The position numbers and the translations under genes were made by a program. DNA of 64,000 bases from Roseobacter weihaiensis (lineage in GTDB: Bacteria; Pseudomonadota; Alphaproteobacteria; Rhodobacterales; Rhodobacteraceae). Every line of letters begins with the position of its first letter. Position 1 is the first letter of the stretch. Of the stretch, positions 43,349 to 52,865 are shown piece by piece. Below the pieces are notes generated by a model. It searched no databases and was not told the origin of the DNA. It saw nothing but the letters and a program-made list of their open reading frames with translations. The stretch is taken from positions 62,001 through 126,000 of the forward strand of contig NZ_JACNMO010000004.1 in assembly GCF_020622345.1 (NCBI RefSeq). Reading direction: 5' to 3'.

Positions 43349-44338
43349 TTACATGCCCCGGATCGCGTCCAGCAGCTCCGTTGCGCCAAGCTCTTCGGCA
43401 TAGGCATCCTGCACCGGTTTCACGAGGTCGAGCATCTTTTCCCGACCCTCGAAATCAATCAGTGTGATCTGGCCCGCCTCCACCATCTCCTTGAGCTTTT
43501 CGCCGTCCTGGCGGCTTTCAAGCTCCCGGCCAAAGGCTCCGGCTTCGGCCCCGGCCTCCAGGATAGCGCTTTGCAGATCGGCAGGCAGAGCGTCGAAGGT
43601 TTTGGCAGACATCACGATGGGCCGCACGGTGATCGTGTGCTGGGTCAGCGTGACGTAGGGGGCAACCTCGTAGAACTTTAGGTTCTGGACCGAGGCGGCC
43701 TCGTTCTCGAACCCGGCAATGACGCCGGTCTGGATCGCGTTATAGACCTCATTATAGGCAATCGCGGAGGGGGCTGCCCCGACAGCGGAGAATGTCTGCG
43801 CCTGAATGGGCGCGCCCATCACCCGCATGCGGTGGCCCGAAAGCTCCTCCATATCGGCAATCGGTTCAGCCGAGACCAGGTTGCGCACACCGCCGCCATG
43901 GTAGCCGACAATCACGATGCCCGCCTTTTCGCGCAGGTCCGTTTCCAGCGGCTTCAGTGCGTCAGAGGACAGAACCGCATCCCAGTGATCGAGATCGCGG
44001 AACAAAAAGGGCATGTCCATCAGCGGGATTGAGTCCGCGAAAACGGCCATGTTGGACGGCGCGATGATCGTATAGTCGACTGCGACCCCCTGGTTGAGAT
44101 AGGTGACATAGTCGCTCTCGACCCCTAGCTCCCCATTCAGGCGCATGTCGAAGGTGACGTCGCCTTCGTATTTCGCCTGCACCAGCTCTTCGAACTTGCG
44201 CAGGGTCTTGGTGAAGGCGTGCTCCTCATCGAACATGCTCGCCCCGCGCAAGGTGACATCCTGCGCCTGCGCCGATCCCAGCGTCGACACGGCGATGGCT
44301 GCTGCCGCCAGCGCGCCTTTCAAATTGATATGTGACAT
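43349..44338 (-). CDS. TRAP transporter substrate-binding protein (DctP type)
   Basis: The 329-residue protein has a signal peptide (MSHINLKGALAAAAIAVSTL to GSAQA). DctP-family stretches follow, including DWxAVLS-like HWDAVLSSDALK, GVRNLVSAEPIADMEELSGHRMRV with the carboxylate-binding arginine, and YNEVYNAIQTGVIAGFENEAAS. I start at 44338 behind GGGAGGAAG; the longer frame lacks a signal peptide at its start. First gene of the dctPQM set, 102 bp downstream of the SDR gene. Confidence 0.94.
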   Translation of the reverse strand: MSHINLKGALAAAAIAVSTLGSAQAQDVTLRGASMFDEEHAFTKTLRKFEELVQAKYEGDVTFDMRLNGELGVESDYVTYLNQGVAVDYTIIAPSNMAVFADSIPLMDMPFLFRDLDHWDAVLSSDALKPLETDLREKAGIVIVGYHGGGVRNLVSAEPIADMEELSGHRMRVMGAPIQAQTFSAVGAAPSAIAYNEVYNAIQTGVIAGFENEAASVQNLKFYEVAPYVTLTQHTITVRPIVMSAKTFDALPADLQSAILEAGAEAGAFGRELESRQDGEKLKEMVEAGQITLIDFEGREKMLDLVKPVQDAYAEELGATELLDAIRGM

Positions 44339-44440
44339 GACTTCCTCCCTTGGGCCGCTGTTATCTCGAAACTCCGGGCAGACCGGCCAATCCTGCCAGG
44401 AGATGTTCAGTTTCCGGGGCACTCACATCCCTGTGGCCCG

Positions 44441-45187
44441 TTATGAAAAAGCGACCCCGCCGTTGACGTCGATGCAGGCCCCGTTGATGAAGCCCGCGCC
44501 CTCCGTGGCCAGAAATGTCACGACAGCCCCGATTTCCTCCGGTTGGCCTTCGCGTTTCAGCGGCGTGGCTGCGGCCACGTTTGCGCGCACCGCGTCCTTG
44601 GTAAAGACATTGTGGAAATCCGTATCGATCATACCGGGGTTCAAGGCGTTGACGCGAATATCGGGGCCCAGCTCCTTGGCCAGACCGCGTGTCATGGTGA
44701 TCACGGCGCCCTTTGACGTCGCATAGGCGATGGCCCCCGGCCCGCCGCCGTCGCGTCCGGCGAGGCTGGCCATATTGATGATGGTCCCACCGGACCGAAA
44801 ATGGGGCAGGGCGGCTTTTATCGTCATGAAAATGCTCGTCACATTCAGGTCCATGACCGTGTTCCAATGTTCGAGATCGGCCTCTGCCATGGTTTTCCGG
44901 GCCACCAGACCGCCGGTATTGTTCACCAGAATGTCCACACCGCCAAAACGCTCAACCACCGCGGCGATCAGAGCATCCACCCCGGCCTGGGTGGTCAGAT
45001 CCCCCTTGAGGGCGATGGCCTGACCGCCCGCCGCTTCGATGTCCGATACGGCGCTGTCCGCCCCGGCCGCGCTTGAGTGGTAGTTTATGACAACATTTGC
45101 CCCTTCCGCGGCCAGAGCCATCACGCAGGCTCTGCCGATATCGCGCCCGCCACCGGTGACGATGGCTGTTTTGCCTTTCAGTTTCAT
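44441..45187 (-). CDS. Short-chain dehydrogenase linked to the TRAP system
   Basis: The 248-residue SDR has TGGGRDIG (11-18) for cofactor, NNTGG (89-93, with T for the usual A), S141, Y155 and K159 as catalytic residues. The frame is open further upstream, but ATG 45187 (MKLKGKT) has the AAGGGAAGATCC site and is the family start. It is read in the same direction as dctPQM and faces the GntR gene across the operator at 45419-45430. It probably oxidises the imported hydroxy or sugar acid. Confidence 0.92.
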   Translation of the reverse strand: MKLKGKTAIVTGGGRDIGRACVMALAAEGANVVINYHSSAAGADSAVSDIEAAGGQAIALKGDLTTQAGVDALIAAVVERFGGVDILVNNTGGLVARKTMAEADLEHWNTVMDLNVTSIFMTIKAALPHFRSGGTIINMASLAGRDGGGPGAIAYATSKGAVITMTRGLAKELGPDIRVNALNPGMIDTDFHNVFTKDAVRANVAAATPLKREGQPEEIGAVVTFLATEGAGFINGACIDVNGGVAFS

Positions 45188-45651
45188 ATGGATCTTCCCT
45201 TGTTGGCAAATGCTTGTTGCAAGGGCCGCGGGGCCTTTTGCAGGTGACCTGAAAGGGCTTGAGCGCACGGGGCGCAAGGCACCGCAGTGATGTATTTTTC
45301 GCGTGCCAAATAGGCTCCTCCCAAAGCTTGTTGCGCCCAGATTGGGACGTCTCCGGTATCTTTTCGGATCACCGATCCTTACTGCGGAAACTGACCAATA
45401 TCTCCCTTGAAACAAAAGCTAGTATACTAGTATTGTAATAAGCAAGGAATTTTTTGTGCCCAGCACATCACCCAAGGATAGGCCTTGTGAAAAGAGTGAG
45501 ATTTCCGGTCGATTGGGCCGTGCCGCACTTTTAATCCGGGCAGGTATTCCACAGTGTCTGGAAAATTTCTTTTTGAAGGCGTTGACTGGATGACACAGTT
45601 GAAAGTTACTATTACTGGCCCCCGGTACTGGATCGGGCAGAGGAGACACCG
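45188..45651. other. 464-bp divergent region between SDR/TRAP operon and GntR gene
   Basis: Apart from the operator palindrome at 45419-45430, the part from 45400 to 45650 is A/T-richer than the genes and must hold the two divergent promoters. I saw no further gene or clear -35/-10 pair. Confidence 0.5.
45419..45430. promoter_or_regulatory. Perfect GntR/FadR-type operator palindrome
   Basis: CTAGTATACTAG is a perfect 12-bp palindrome. Its core TAGTATACTA fits the FadR-subfamily consensus TNGT-N(0-3)-ACNA exactly. It lies between the SDR/TRAP genes and a gene for a FadR-type GntR regulator. Confidence 0.7.
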
Positions 45652-46335
45652 ATGGACGTCATGCGCGAACTGAACGACAGGCGCACAAGCGCTGATATTG
45701 TTTTTGAGGCGCTCTACAAGCAGATCGTTGGTCTGGAGCTGCTGCCCGGCACCAAGATGTCCGAGGTGGAAGTTGCCAAGCGATTTGACCTGTCGCGTCA
45801 GCCGGTGCGTGACGCCTTCAGCCGCCTGAGCAATCTGGGTCTGTTGATGGTGCGTCCGCAAAGATCGACCATTGTGCGCCACTTTTCACTGATCGCTGTT
45901 CGCAATGCCCGGTTCATCCGGACTGCCATTGAGGTAGAGGTCTTGCGTCAGGCCTGCGCAGACCGGGACGTCAGTTATGACGATGCGCTGCGGGAAAACC
46001 TCGAGATGCAGCGCAAGGTGATCGCGCTGAACAATGCAGAGGCGTTCCACGAACTCGATTACGAATTTCACCGCCTGCTGTGCAATGCCGCACGGGCCGA
46101 CTTTGCCTTTGATGTGATTTCATCGGAAAAGGCGCAGGTAGACCGGCTGTGTATGCTCAGCCTGACAAGCAAGTCCGCCATGGAAGATCTGTTTCAGGAC
46201 CATGAAAGAATTGTCGACGGCCTCTTTGAAAGTGATGCAGAAACCGCAGACACTGCGCTCCGCTGCCATCTTGAGCGCCTGACGCCGATCATCAAGAAAA
46301 TACACGAGACACATCGCGATTTTTTCGAAAACTGA
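45652..46335 (+). CDS. GntR-family regulator, FadR/FCD subfamily
   Basis: The 227-residue protein has an N-terminal winged helix (LPGTKMSEVEVAKRFDLSRQ, PVRDAFSRLSNLGLLMVRPQ). An all-helical FCD effector domain follows, with metal-type residues in ELDYEFHRLLCNAA and ALRCHLERL. Divergent from the SDR-dctPQM genes, it most likely represses them until the imported acid or a product binds. Confidence 0.93.
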   Translation: MDVMRELNDRRTSADIVFEALYKQIVGLELLPGTKMSEVEVAKRFDLSRQPVRDAFSRLSNLGLLMVRPQRSTIVRHFSLIAVRNARFIRTAIEVEVLRQACADRDVSYDDALRENLEMQRKVIALNNAEAFHELDYEFHRLLCNAARADFAFDVISSEKAQVDRLCMLSLTSKSAMEDLFQDHERIVDGLFESDAETADTALRCHLERLTPIIKKIHETHRDFFEN

Positions 46336-46352
46336 CCTGTTTTCGACTCGCA

Positions 46353-46398
46353 GCCCGAAAGGGCCGAGCGCACAACATCAGAACTGCCGCGCGCTCGG
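46353..46398. terminator. Possible bidirectional terminator between gntR and coxG
   Basis: CCGAGCGC (46364-46371) pairs with GCGCTCGG (46391-46398), and a GCCC-GAAA-GGGC hairpin lies at 46353-46364. The two flanking genes converge here. No U run is present, so efficiency is uncertain. Confidence 0.4.
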
Positions 46399-46404
46399 GT
46401 CGGG

Positions 46405-46857
46405 TTACGCGGTCTCAGTGGACCCCACACGATCCGCAAAACTCTTGAAAAACTTCGCGGCAAGTTTTTTGGCCGTGCTCTGGATCAGGCGGCTGCCCAG
46501 TTGCGCAAGCTTGCCACCGATGTCTGCATGGGCGTCGTAGCGCAGCAGGGTCCCTTCCGGGTGCTCCTCCAGCTCGACCACCGCGCCGCCCTTGGCAAAT
46601 CCTGCCGGGCCGCCATTGCCCGAGCCGGTGAGCGAGAACCGCTCCGGCGGGGCGTCGGGTGACAGCGTGACATCGCCGTTGAATTTCGCTTTCACCGGGC
46701 CGATTTTCAGCACGACTTTGGCCTCCAGCTCGGTGTCGGAGTGCTTTATCAGTTCCTCGCAGCCGGGAATGCAATCCTGCAGTATCTCGGGATCGTTCAG
46801 CGCGGCGTAAACCGTGTCGCGAGGGGCGTTGATGATGATTTCGTCTTTGAGATCCAT
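46405..46857 (-). CDS. coxG: CoxG, SRPBCC-family CO dehydrogenase membrane-recruitment protein
   Basis: The 150-residue protein is a polyketide cyclase/SRPBCC (CoxG) domain: INAPRDTVYAALNDPEILQDCIPGCE, VVLKIGPVKAKFNGDVTL, LRYDAHADIGGKLAQLGSRLI. Oligotropha CoxG has been linked to anchoring CO dehydrogenase at the membrane. It is the last gene of the operon, with an AAAGGAAAG site directly after the stop of the small frame upstream. Confidence 0.92.
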   Translation of the reverse strand: MDLKDEIIINAPRDTVYAALNDPEILQDCIPGCEELIKHSDTELEAKVVLKIGPVKAKFNGDVTLSPDAPPERFSLTGSGNGGPAGFAKGGAVVELEEHPEGTLLRYDAHADIGGKLAQLGSRLIQSTAKKLAAKFFKSFADRVGSTETA

Positions 46858-46872
46858 TTCAGGTTCTTTCCT

Positions 46873-47028
46873 TTAGCAGCATGGGAACTTTATCGCGGCC
46901 AGTACGTCGGCCTGCTGTGGGCCGGGTCCTTGCAGGAGGCCGAGGCGCCACCTCCTGATCCTCTTTGCAATACGTTTCACAAGGTTGGGATACGGGGCCG
47001 GCGGTGTCGGCTTGGGCACCTCATTCAT
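46873..47028 (-). CDS. Small basic protein gene (51 residues) between coxF and coxG
   Basis: The ATG overlaps the coxF stop (ATGA) and the TAA lies at 46873-46875, immediately before the coxG ribosome site, so the frame fills the 167-bp gap. The product begins MNEVPKPTPPAPYPNLVKRI and continues AKRIRRWRLGLLQGPG. It thus has a Pro-rich start and then a strongly basic, amphipathic helix-like part, ending KFPCC with two cysteines. I recognise no family. Membrane or CoxG/CODH binding by the basic helix is a guess. Confidence 0.6.
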   Translation of the reverse strand: MNEVPKPTPPAPYPNLVKRIAKRIRRWRLGLLQGPGPQQADVLAAIKFPCC

Positions 47029-47852
47029 TTTCGCTCTCCAATGCGCTGGCTGCGACGGACCTGCGTGATCTGGGCCAGAATGGACAGGGCGATCTCTTCA
47101 GGTGTGATGGCATTGATATCGAGGCCCGCAGGCGCATGGATCATGCGCAGCCGATTGCCAAGCTTGGGGTCTTCCTCGGTCAGCTGACGCGCGAGGGTGT
47201 CAAATTTCTTCGTGCTGCCAACAAAGCTGATGTAGGACGCATCGGTCGACACGGCCTGCCGCAACGCATCCCTGTCGCCCTGTCCCTGAGTGGCGACAAC
47301 GACAAAACCACGGGTTGCAAAGCCAAACCCCTGGGTCAGCGTTACATTTCCGGTTGGCGAGACATCTGCCGTGGACGTCACGCAGAGCCTGACCTTGAAG
47401 TCAAACCGGTCACCAAGATCTGCCAGCGCCAGCGCCACCAGACCTGATCCGCAGATCACCAGTTCCGGCAGCGGCAGGACCGGTTCGACAAAGACATCCA
47501 TCGTGCCTTTGGACGGACAGCCGTTGCGCGCAAAATGCACCCCGTCGCGGGTCTCGCCCGCCGCCAGACCTTCGGTGTCCAAAAGCTCTTGCGGGCGAAG
47601 GGAGATGAACCTGGGCTCGCCGGTGCGGATGGCCTCGCGGGCGGCTTTGCCGATCGCGCCGCGCGCACAGCCGCCGCCAACCCAGCCCATCAGGATCGCA
47701 CCCTCCGCGTCCAGCAGTGCCTTGCCCCCCGGTTTGGCGGAGGTGGCATTAACCGTGCGCACAACGGTCGCCATGGCAAAGGGCAGCCCGCAGCCTTTGA
47801 GGGACTGCATCTTGGCTTCAAGTTCCGCATGGGTGTTGTGTGACAGCATCAT
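47025..47852 (-). CDS. coxF: XdhC/CoxI-family molybdoenzyme maturation protein
   Basis: The 275-residue protein has an N-terminal XdhC domain (FAMATVVRTVNATSAKPGGKAL, GWVGGGCARGAIGKAA). A C-terminal Rossmann-like domain follows (LVICGSGLVALALADLG, FVVVATQGQGDRDAL, SYISFVGSTKKF). Such proteins bind molybdenum cofactor and help to insert or mature it. Its start overlaps the coxE stop by 4 bases (an ATG three bases further in is also possible). Position after coxD-coxE matches Oligotropha coxF. Confidence 0.9.
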   Translation of the reverse strand: MMLSHNTHAELEAKMQSLKGCGLPFAMATVVRTVNATSAKPGGKALLDAEGAILMGWVGGGCARGAIGKAAREAIRTGEPRFISLRPQELLDTEGLAAGETRDGVHFARNGCPSKGTMDVFVEPVLPLPELVICGSGLVALALADLGDRFDFKVRLCVTSTADVSPTGNVTLTQGFGFATRGFVVVATQGQGDRDALRQAVSTDASYISFVGSTKKFDTLARQLTEEDPKLGNRLRMIHAPAGLDINAITPEEIALSILAQITQVRRSQRIGERK

Positions 47853-49036
47853 AACCGCGCCAGCCTGTGTTCAAGGGCGGCAAGGTCGTTCAGGGTCGCG
47901 GCAGCGGCAAAATCATCCAGATGGGGCAGGGCGGCGGCCATACCTTGGGCAACAGGCGCATAGTCCCGCCATCCCTTCAGCGGGTTCAGCCAGATGATCC
48001 GGCATCCACGTCGTTTGAGCTTTGCCAGCGCGCCGTCGATGCGCGTCGGCGTGTCGCTGTCATAGCCGTCCGACAGGATCAGGACGACGCTTCGACCGTC
48101 CACGAATTTCCGCGCGTAGCTTCTGGCGAAATGGGCGAGGTTTTCACCGATCCTTGAGCCGCCGCCAAATCCATCGGCCAACAGGGTGATGCGGTTGAGC
48201 GCCCGCAGCGGATCAGGATCGCGCAAGGGCTCGGTGATCCTCACAAGGCGGGTGTGAAAGAGATAGGCGTCGCTGGCGTCATCCGCGCGCATCAGCCCTG
48301 CCAGAAATGCCAGAAAGGGCCGGGCGTAGTGCATCATTGACCCCGACACATCGCAAAGCGCCACGATTTTCAGGGGCCGGTCGGGACGTGTTCGGCGGGC
48401 CAGCCGCAGAGGTTCCCCCCCCGACGACAGGCTCAGCCGCATGGTGCGGCGCATGTCCAGCGCGCGCCCCGTGCGGGCCGCTTTTCGGCGCCGTGATCGT
48501 TGATCTCTCAGTGCCTTTCCCAGACGAATGGCGACATCCTCAGCCGCCCTTATATCCTCTTTCGAGACAAGCTCGCGCAGGTCTTTTTTCATCAGGTTAG
48601 CGGCTTTCGAGGCCATCAGTTCACCGGTGCCGTCGGCGTCCGTTTCGCCCATGTCCGCGCCATCCTCCGGCGTATGGATCGCCCCTTTGCCGCTGGACTG
48701 CCGGGTGTTGTCTTGGCGCGTCGATCTGGTGTTTTGCGGTGTGGTCAGGTGAGCAGACGGGATCACCTTGTGGCGGACCCGTCCCTTGGCCATCCAGAAC
48801 GCATCAAAGAGCACGTCGAACTGACGGCTGTCCTCAAGGCATCCGGCACAGACCGATTTGAGCGCAAGCCGCGCTTCGACAGGGTCAATCGGATTGACAC
48901 AGCACAGCGCGCGCAGGGCAGTATCGGTTTCGGAAACGCCGAGGTTGAATCCATTGTCGCGCAGATGGGAGATAAAGCCGGAAACCCGCGCCGCAGCACC
49001 CGGATCAGCAGCCGCAAAGCGCGTTACCCGGCTCAT
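47849..49036 (-). CDS. coxE: CoxE, VWA-domain maturation protein
   Basis: The 395-residue protein has a C-terminal von Willebrand A domain with the metal site DVSGSMM, followed by FGGGSRIGENLAHF and LILSDGYDSDTP. A poorly conserved acidic linker separates this from the N-terminal region (CAGCLEDSRQFDVLFDAFW). With the CoxD AAA+ protein it is thought to act in assembly of the copper-sulfur-molybdenum site. It overlaps both coxD and coxF by 4 bases. Confidence 0.94.
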   Translation of the reverse strand: MSRVTRFAAADPGAAARVSGFISHLRDNGFNLGVSETDTALRALCCVNPIDPVEARLALKSVCAGCLEDSRQFDVLFDAFWMAKGRVRHKVIPSAHLTTPQNTRSTRQDNTRQSSGKGAIHTPEDGADMGETDADGTGELMASKAANLMKKDLRELVSKEDIRAAEDVAIRLGKALRDQRSRRRKAARTGRALDMRRTMRLSLSSGGEPLRLARRTRPDRPLKIVALCDVSGSMMHYARPFLAFLAGLMRADDASDAYLFHTRLVRITEPLRDPDPLRALNRITLLADGFGGGSRIGENLAHFARSYARKFVDGRSVVLILSDGYDSDTPTRIDGALAKLKRRGCRIIWLNPLKGWRDYAPVAQGMAAALPHLDDFAAAATLNDLAALEHRLARL

Positions 49037-49911
49037 GCCGCTTTGCCCGCAAGACGCGCCGCGACCTCGATGGGGACCGCAAGCCGGTCGCTTTGGGTCT
49101 TGAGCAAGGTTGCAAGGGCTGCCTGCAAAACCGCCGGATCTTCGGTCAGGTCCTTGATGCCGAGCCCGCCGAGGGCGGCGGCAAAGTCAAGCATCTCTGC
49201 CACGCCCGGTACCTTTTCCAGCTCTTCCTCGCGCAGCTTCTGGACGAAGCCTATGATCTGCTGAGAGAGATGCGCCTCCAGGCCGGGGCACCGCGCGGCC
49301 AGAATGGCGAGCTCCGTCTGGCGATCGGGATAGTCCACATGGGCATAGATGCACCGCCGGCGCAGCGCATCCGATAGATCACGCGTGCCATTGGCTGTCA
49401 GGATGACATGCGGCCGGGTTGTCGCCGTGAGCGTCCCCAGCTCGGGAATTGTAATCTGATAGTCCGAGAGCACTTCAAGCAGATAGGCTTCGAACTCCTC
49501 ATCCGCGCGGTCAATCTCGTCAATCAGCAAGACCGGAGCCTTATCCTGCCGGATCGCCTTGAGCAGGGGGCGTTCCAGCAGGTAGTCTTGTGAAAAAATC
49601 CGCGCCTCGACCGCAGCGCCCGTCTCGCCGGCCTCTGACGCCGCGCGGATCGACAAGAGCTGTCGCTGGTAGTTCCATTCATAGATTGCTTGCGCGGCGT
49701 CCAATCCTTCATAACACTGCAGGCGGATCAACTGGGTGTCCTGTACCGTGGCAAGGCTGCGGGCTACTTCGGTCTTACCGACGCCGGCCGCCCCCTCCAG
49801 CAGTAACGGGCGGCCCAGTGAGGTCGCGATATGTAACGCCATCGCCAGATCATCAGAGGCGATGTATCCGGTGGTGGCGAGCGCTTTTTGAAGGTCGGTT
49901 GAGGATGCCAT
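49033..49911 (-). CDS. coxD: CoxD, MoxR-type AAA+ ATPase
   Basis: The 292-residue ATPase has Walker A GAAGVGKT (40-47), Walker B LLIDEIDRADEEFEAYLLEVL and the sensor region VILTANGTRDLSDALRRRC, the MoxR/CoxD type. In Oligotropha, CoxD is needed for sulfuration and copper insertion at the active site of CO dehydrogenase. It starts 41 bp after coxL and overlaps coxE by 4 bases. The ribosome site at the chosen ATG is weak. Confidence 0.93.
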   Translation of the reverse strand: MASSTDLQKALATTGYIASDDLAMALHIATSLGRPLLLEGAAGVGKTEVARSLATVQDTQLIRLQCYEGLDAAQAIYEWNYQRQLLSIRAASEAGETGAAVEARIFSQDYLLERPLLKAIRQDKAPVLLIDEIDRADEEFEAYLLEVLSDYQITIPELGTLTATTRPHVILTANGTRDLSDALRRRCIYAHVDYPDRQTELAILAARCPGLEAHLSQQIIGFVQKLREEELEKVPGVAEMLDFAAALGGLGIKDLTEDPAVLQAALATLLKTQSDRLAVPIEVAARLAGKAA

Positions 49912-49952
49912 GGTGAAAACCGGCGGGGTGCGACGTTGCACCCCGCGCTCTC

Positions 49953-52367
49953 CTAGTCGTGCAGACCAAGGCTGTTGGCCGCCTGCCAGATGCGCCAATG
50001 GTCATGCGGCATGTTGGTATGGCGCAATCCAAAGGGGCGGAAAGCATCCTGCACCGCGTTCGAGAAACAGGGCACACCGCCCACATGCGGGCTCTCGCCC
50101 ACGCCCTTGGCGCCGATGGGGTGGTGCGGCGAGGGGGTGACCGTGTGGTCGGTCTCGTAGTTGGGAACTTCCCAGGCGGTGGGCAGGAAGAAGTCCATCA
50201 GCGTCGCGGTTTTGACGTTGCCCATGTCGTCATAGGCAATCTCCTGCCCCATTGCGACCGCCAGGGCTTCGGTCAACCCGCCGTGGATCTGCCCCTCGAT
50301 CACCATCGGGTTGATCCGCGTGCCGCAGTCATCCAGCGCGTAGAAGCGTCGGATGTCCGTCACGCCGGTGTCCACGTCAATGTCCATGACGCAGACATAG
50401 GCCCCGAAGGGATAGGTCATATTGGGCGGGTCGTAGTAACTCACCGCTTCGAGGCCCGGTTCAATGCCGGGGATGGCCTGGTTGTAGGCGGCGTAGGCGA
50501 TCTCGCCCATGGTCTTGAACCGTTCCGGCGCGCCCTTGACCACAAAGCGGTCGACGTCGAACTCCACATCATCGTCATGCACTTCCAAGAGATAGGCGGC
50601 GATCATCTGCGCCTTGGCGCGGATCTTGCGCCCCGCCATTGCCGTGGCCGCGCCGGCAACCGGCGTCGAACGCGAGCCGTAGGTGCCCAGACCATACGGT
50701 GCTGTATCTGTGTCGCCTTCCTCGATGGTGATGCTGTCGGCGGGAATGCCGATCTCTGACGCTAGGATCTGTGCGAAGGTTGTTGCATGGCCCTGACCCT
50801 GGCTGATCGTGCCAAGGCGCGCAATCGCGGACCCTGTCGGGTGAATCCGGATCTCGCAACTGTCGAACATCCCCATGCCGAGGATGTCGCAGTTCTTGAC
50901 CGGACCGGCGCCGACGATCTCGGTAAAGAACGACAGACCGATGCCCATGAGCGTCCGCGTCTCGCCGCGTTTGAAAGCCGCGACCCGTTCGGCCTGCTCC
51001 GCGCGCAGACCGGCATAGTCAACAGCTTTCAGCGCCTTGTCCCAGGCGGTGTGATAGTCCCCGCTGTCATATTCCCACCCGAGGGCGGACTGGTAGGGGA
51101 ATTGTTCCTTCTTGATGAAGTTGATGCGCCGCAGCTCTGCGGGGTCCATGTCGAGCTCGATCGCGAGCACCTCGATCATCCGTTCGATGAAATACACCGC
51201 TTCGGTGACGCGGAATGAGCAGCGATAGCTGACCCCACCGGGGGCCTTGTTGGTGTAGACCCCGTCGACCGCCAGATAGGCTGTCGGGATGTCATAGGAG
51301 CCGGTGCAGATGTTCATGAAACCCGCGGGGTATTTGGTCGGGTCCGCGCAGGCGTCGAATGCGCCGTGATCGGCGGTCACATGGCAGTGCAGCCCGGTGA
51401 TCTTGCCCTCCTTGGTGGCGGAGATCTTGCCGGTCATCCAGTAATCCCGCGCAAAGGCGGTGGACATCAGGTTTTCCATCCGGTCCTCGACCCATTTCAC
51501 CGGTACGCCCGTGACGATGGAGGCGACGATGGAACAGATATAGCCCGGATAGACGCCGACCTTGTTGCCGAAACCGCCGCCGATGTCCGGGGACACGACA
51601 CGGATGTTGTGCTCCTCGATGCCCGACAGCAGCGAGGCCACGGTGCGCACCACATGCGGCGCCTGAAACGTGCCGTAGAGCGTCAGCTTGCCGTTGACCT
51701 TGTCCATGCTGGCGACCGAGCCGCAAGGCTCCAGCGGGCAAGGGTGGGTGCGGTGGTAATACATGGTTTCTTCGGCCACCACATCCGCGTCGTCGATGAC
51801 TGCGTTCGTTGCCTCTTCTTCGCCCACTTCCCAGGTAAAGATATGGTTGTGGTGCTTGCGCGGGCCATGGGCGCCTTCGGTCTGACCTTCGAGGTCCTCG
51901 CGCAGCACGACATCCGACTCCAATGCCTTGAACGGATCCACGACCACCGGCAGCTCTTCGTATTCGACCTCGACCAGTTCGACGGCATCCGCCGCGATAT
52001 AGCGGTCGCGGGCCACCACAAAAGCCACTTCCTGCCCTTGAAACAGCACCTTGCCGTCAGCCAGCACCATTTGCTTGTCACCCGCCAGCGTCGGCATCCA
52101 GTGCAGCGACAGCGGTTCCAGATCCTTTGCTGTCAGCACGGCGGTCACACCGTCCAGCGCCATCGCCGCATCGATGTTGATCGACTTGATCCGGGCGTGG
52201 GCGTAGGGGGAGCGGACGAAATCGCCATGCAGCATGCCGGGCAGACTGATGTCGTCGATGTAGTTGCCCTTGCCCTGCGTAAAACGCGCGTCTTCCACGC
52301 GTTTGCGCGAACAGCCCAGACCCTTGAGATTGGCGACGCGTTCGTCGCGTGTGACCTCGTCTTTCAT
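49953..52367 (-). CDS. coxL: Aerobic CO dehydrogenase large subunit, form I
   Basis: The 804-residue molybdopterin-cytosine-dinucleotide subunit oxidises CO to CO2. The active-site loop reads VSYRCSFR with C383 (ligand of the copper in the Mo-Cu site). This is the form I pattern AYxCSFR with S in place of A, and not the form II AYRGAGR. The catalytic glutamate is E758 in GAKGVGESP. Other family stretches include [13 protein letters not shown] and [10 protein letters not shown]. The start at 52367 overlaps the coxS stop by 4 bases; the open frame upstream belongs to another phase of coxS. It forms a (LMS)2 complex with CoxM and CoxS. Confidence 0.96.
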   Translation of the reverse strand: MKDEVTRDERVANLKGLGCSRKRVEDARFTQGKGNYIDDISLPGMLHGDFVRSPYAHARIKSINIDAAMALDGVTAVLTAKDLEPLSLHWMPTLAGDKQMVLADGKVLFQGQEVAFVVARDRYIAADAVELVEVEYEELPVVVDPFKALESDVVLREDLEGQTEGAHGPRKHHNHIFTWEVGEEEATNAVIDDADVVAEETMYYHRTHPCPLEPCGSVASMDKVNGKLTLYGTFQAPHVVRTVASLLSGIEEHNIRVVSPDIGGGFGNKVGVYPGYICSIVASIVTGVPVKWVEDRMENLMSTAFARDYWMTGKISATKEGKITGLHCHVTADHGAFDACADPTKYPAGFMNICTGSYDIPTAYLAVDGVYTNKAPGGVSYRCSFRVTEAVYFIERMIEVLAIELDMDPAELRRINFIKKEQFPYQSALGWEYDSGDYHTAWDKALKAVDYAGLRAEQAERVAAFKRGETRTLMGIGLSFFTEIVGAGPVKNCDILGMGMFDSCEIRIHPTGSAIARLGTISQGQGHATTFAQILASEIGIPADSITIEEGDTDTAPYGLGTYGSRSTPVAGAATAMAGRKIRAKAQMIAAYLLEVHDDDVEFDVDRFVVKGAPERFKTMGEIAYAAYNQAIPGIEPGLEAVSYYDPPNMTYPFGAYVCVMDIDVDTGVTDIRRFYALDDCGTRINPMVIEGQIHGGLTEALAVAMGQEIAYDDMGNVKTATLMDFFLPTAWEVPNYETDHTVTPSPHHPIGAKGVGESPHVGGVPCFSNAVQDAFRPFGLRHTNMPHDHWRIWQAANSLGLHD

Positions 52368-52855
52368 TGCGCTGCCTCCTTGGATGCGTTCATTTCCGCT
52401 GCCGCCGAAAGAATGGACTTCACAATGTTCTGGTAGCCGGTGCAGCGGCAGATGTTGCCTGCCATACCAATGCGTACGTCCTCTTCGGTCGGGTCCGGGT
52501 TCTCCTCCAGCAGCCGGTGCGCACGGGTGATCATGCCGGGTGTGCAATAACCGCACTGCAGCCCGTGGTGTTCCTTGAAGCTCTCCTGCAGAACGTGCAG
52601 CGCGTCGGGGCTGCCCAGCCCTTCGATGGTGGTGATCTCCGCGCCCTGGGCCTGGGCGGCGAACATGGTGCAGGATTTGACCGACTTGCCGTCGATATCG
52701 ACGGTGCAGGCCCCACAATGAGAGGTCTCGCAGCCCACGTGCGGCCCCGTCATCCCGAGCTTTTCGCGCAGCACGTAGATCAGCAGTTCGCGCGGCTCAG
52801 CGATCACTTCCTGAACCTCGCCATTGACGGTCATCTTGATGATTTGCTTGGTCAT
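52364..52855 (-). CDS. coxS: CO dehydrogenase small subunit (two 2Fe-2S clusters)
   Basis: The 163-residue protein has the plant-type ferredoxin cluster ligands C42, C47, C50 and C62 and the second cluster ligands C101, C104, C136 and C138 ([20 protein letters not shown]). It carries electrons from the Mo-Cu site of CoxL to the FAD of CoxM. The ATG at 52855 lies 10 bp after coxM. Confidence 0.96.
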   Translation of the reverse strand: MTKQIIKMTVNGEVQEVIAEPRELLIYVLREKLGMTGPHVGCETSHCGACTVDIDGKSVKSCTMFAAQAQGAEITTIEGLGSPDALHVLQESFKEHHGLQCGYCTPGMITRAHRLLEENPDPTEEDVRIGMAGNICRCTGYQNIVKSILSAAAEMNASKEAAQ

Positions 52856-52865
52856 AATCTTGTCC

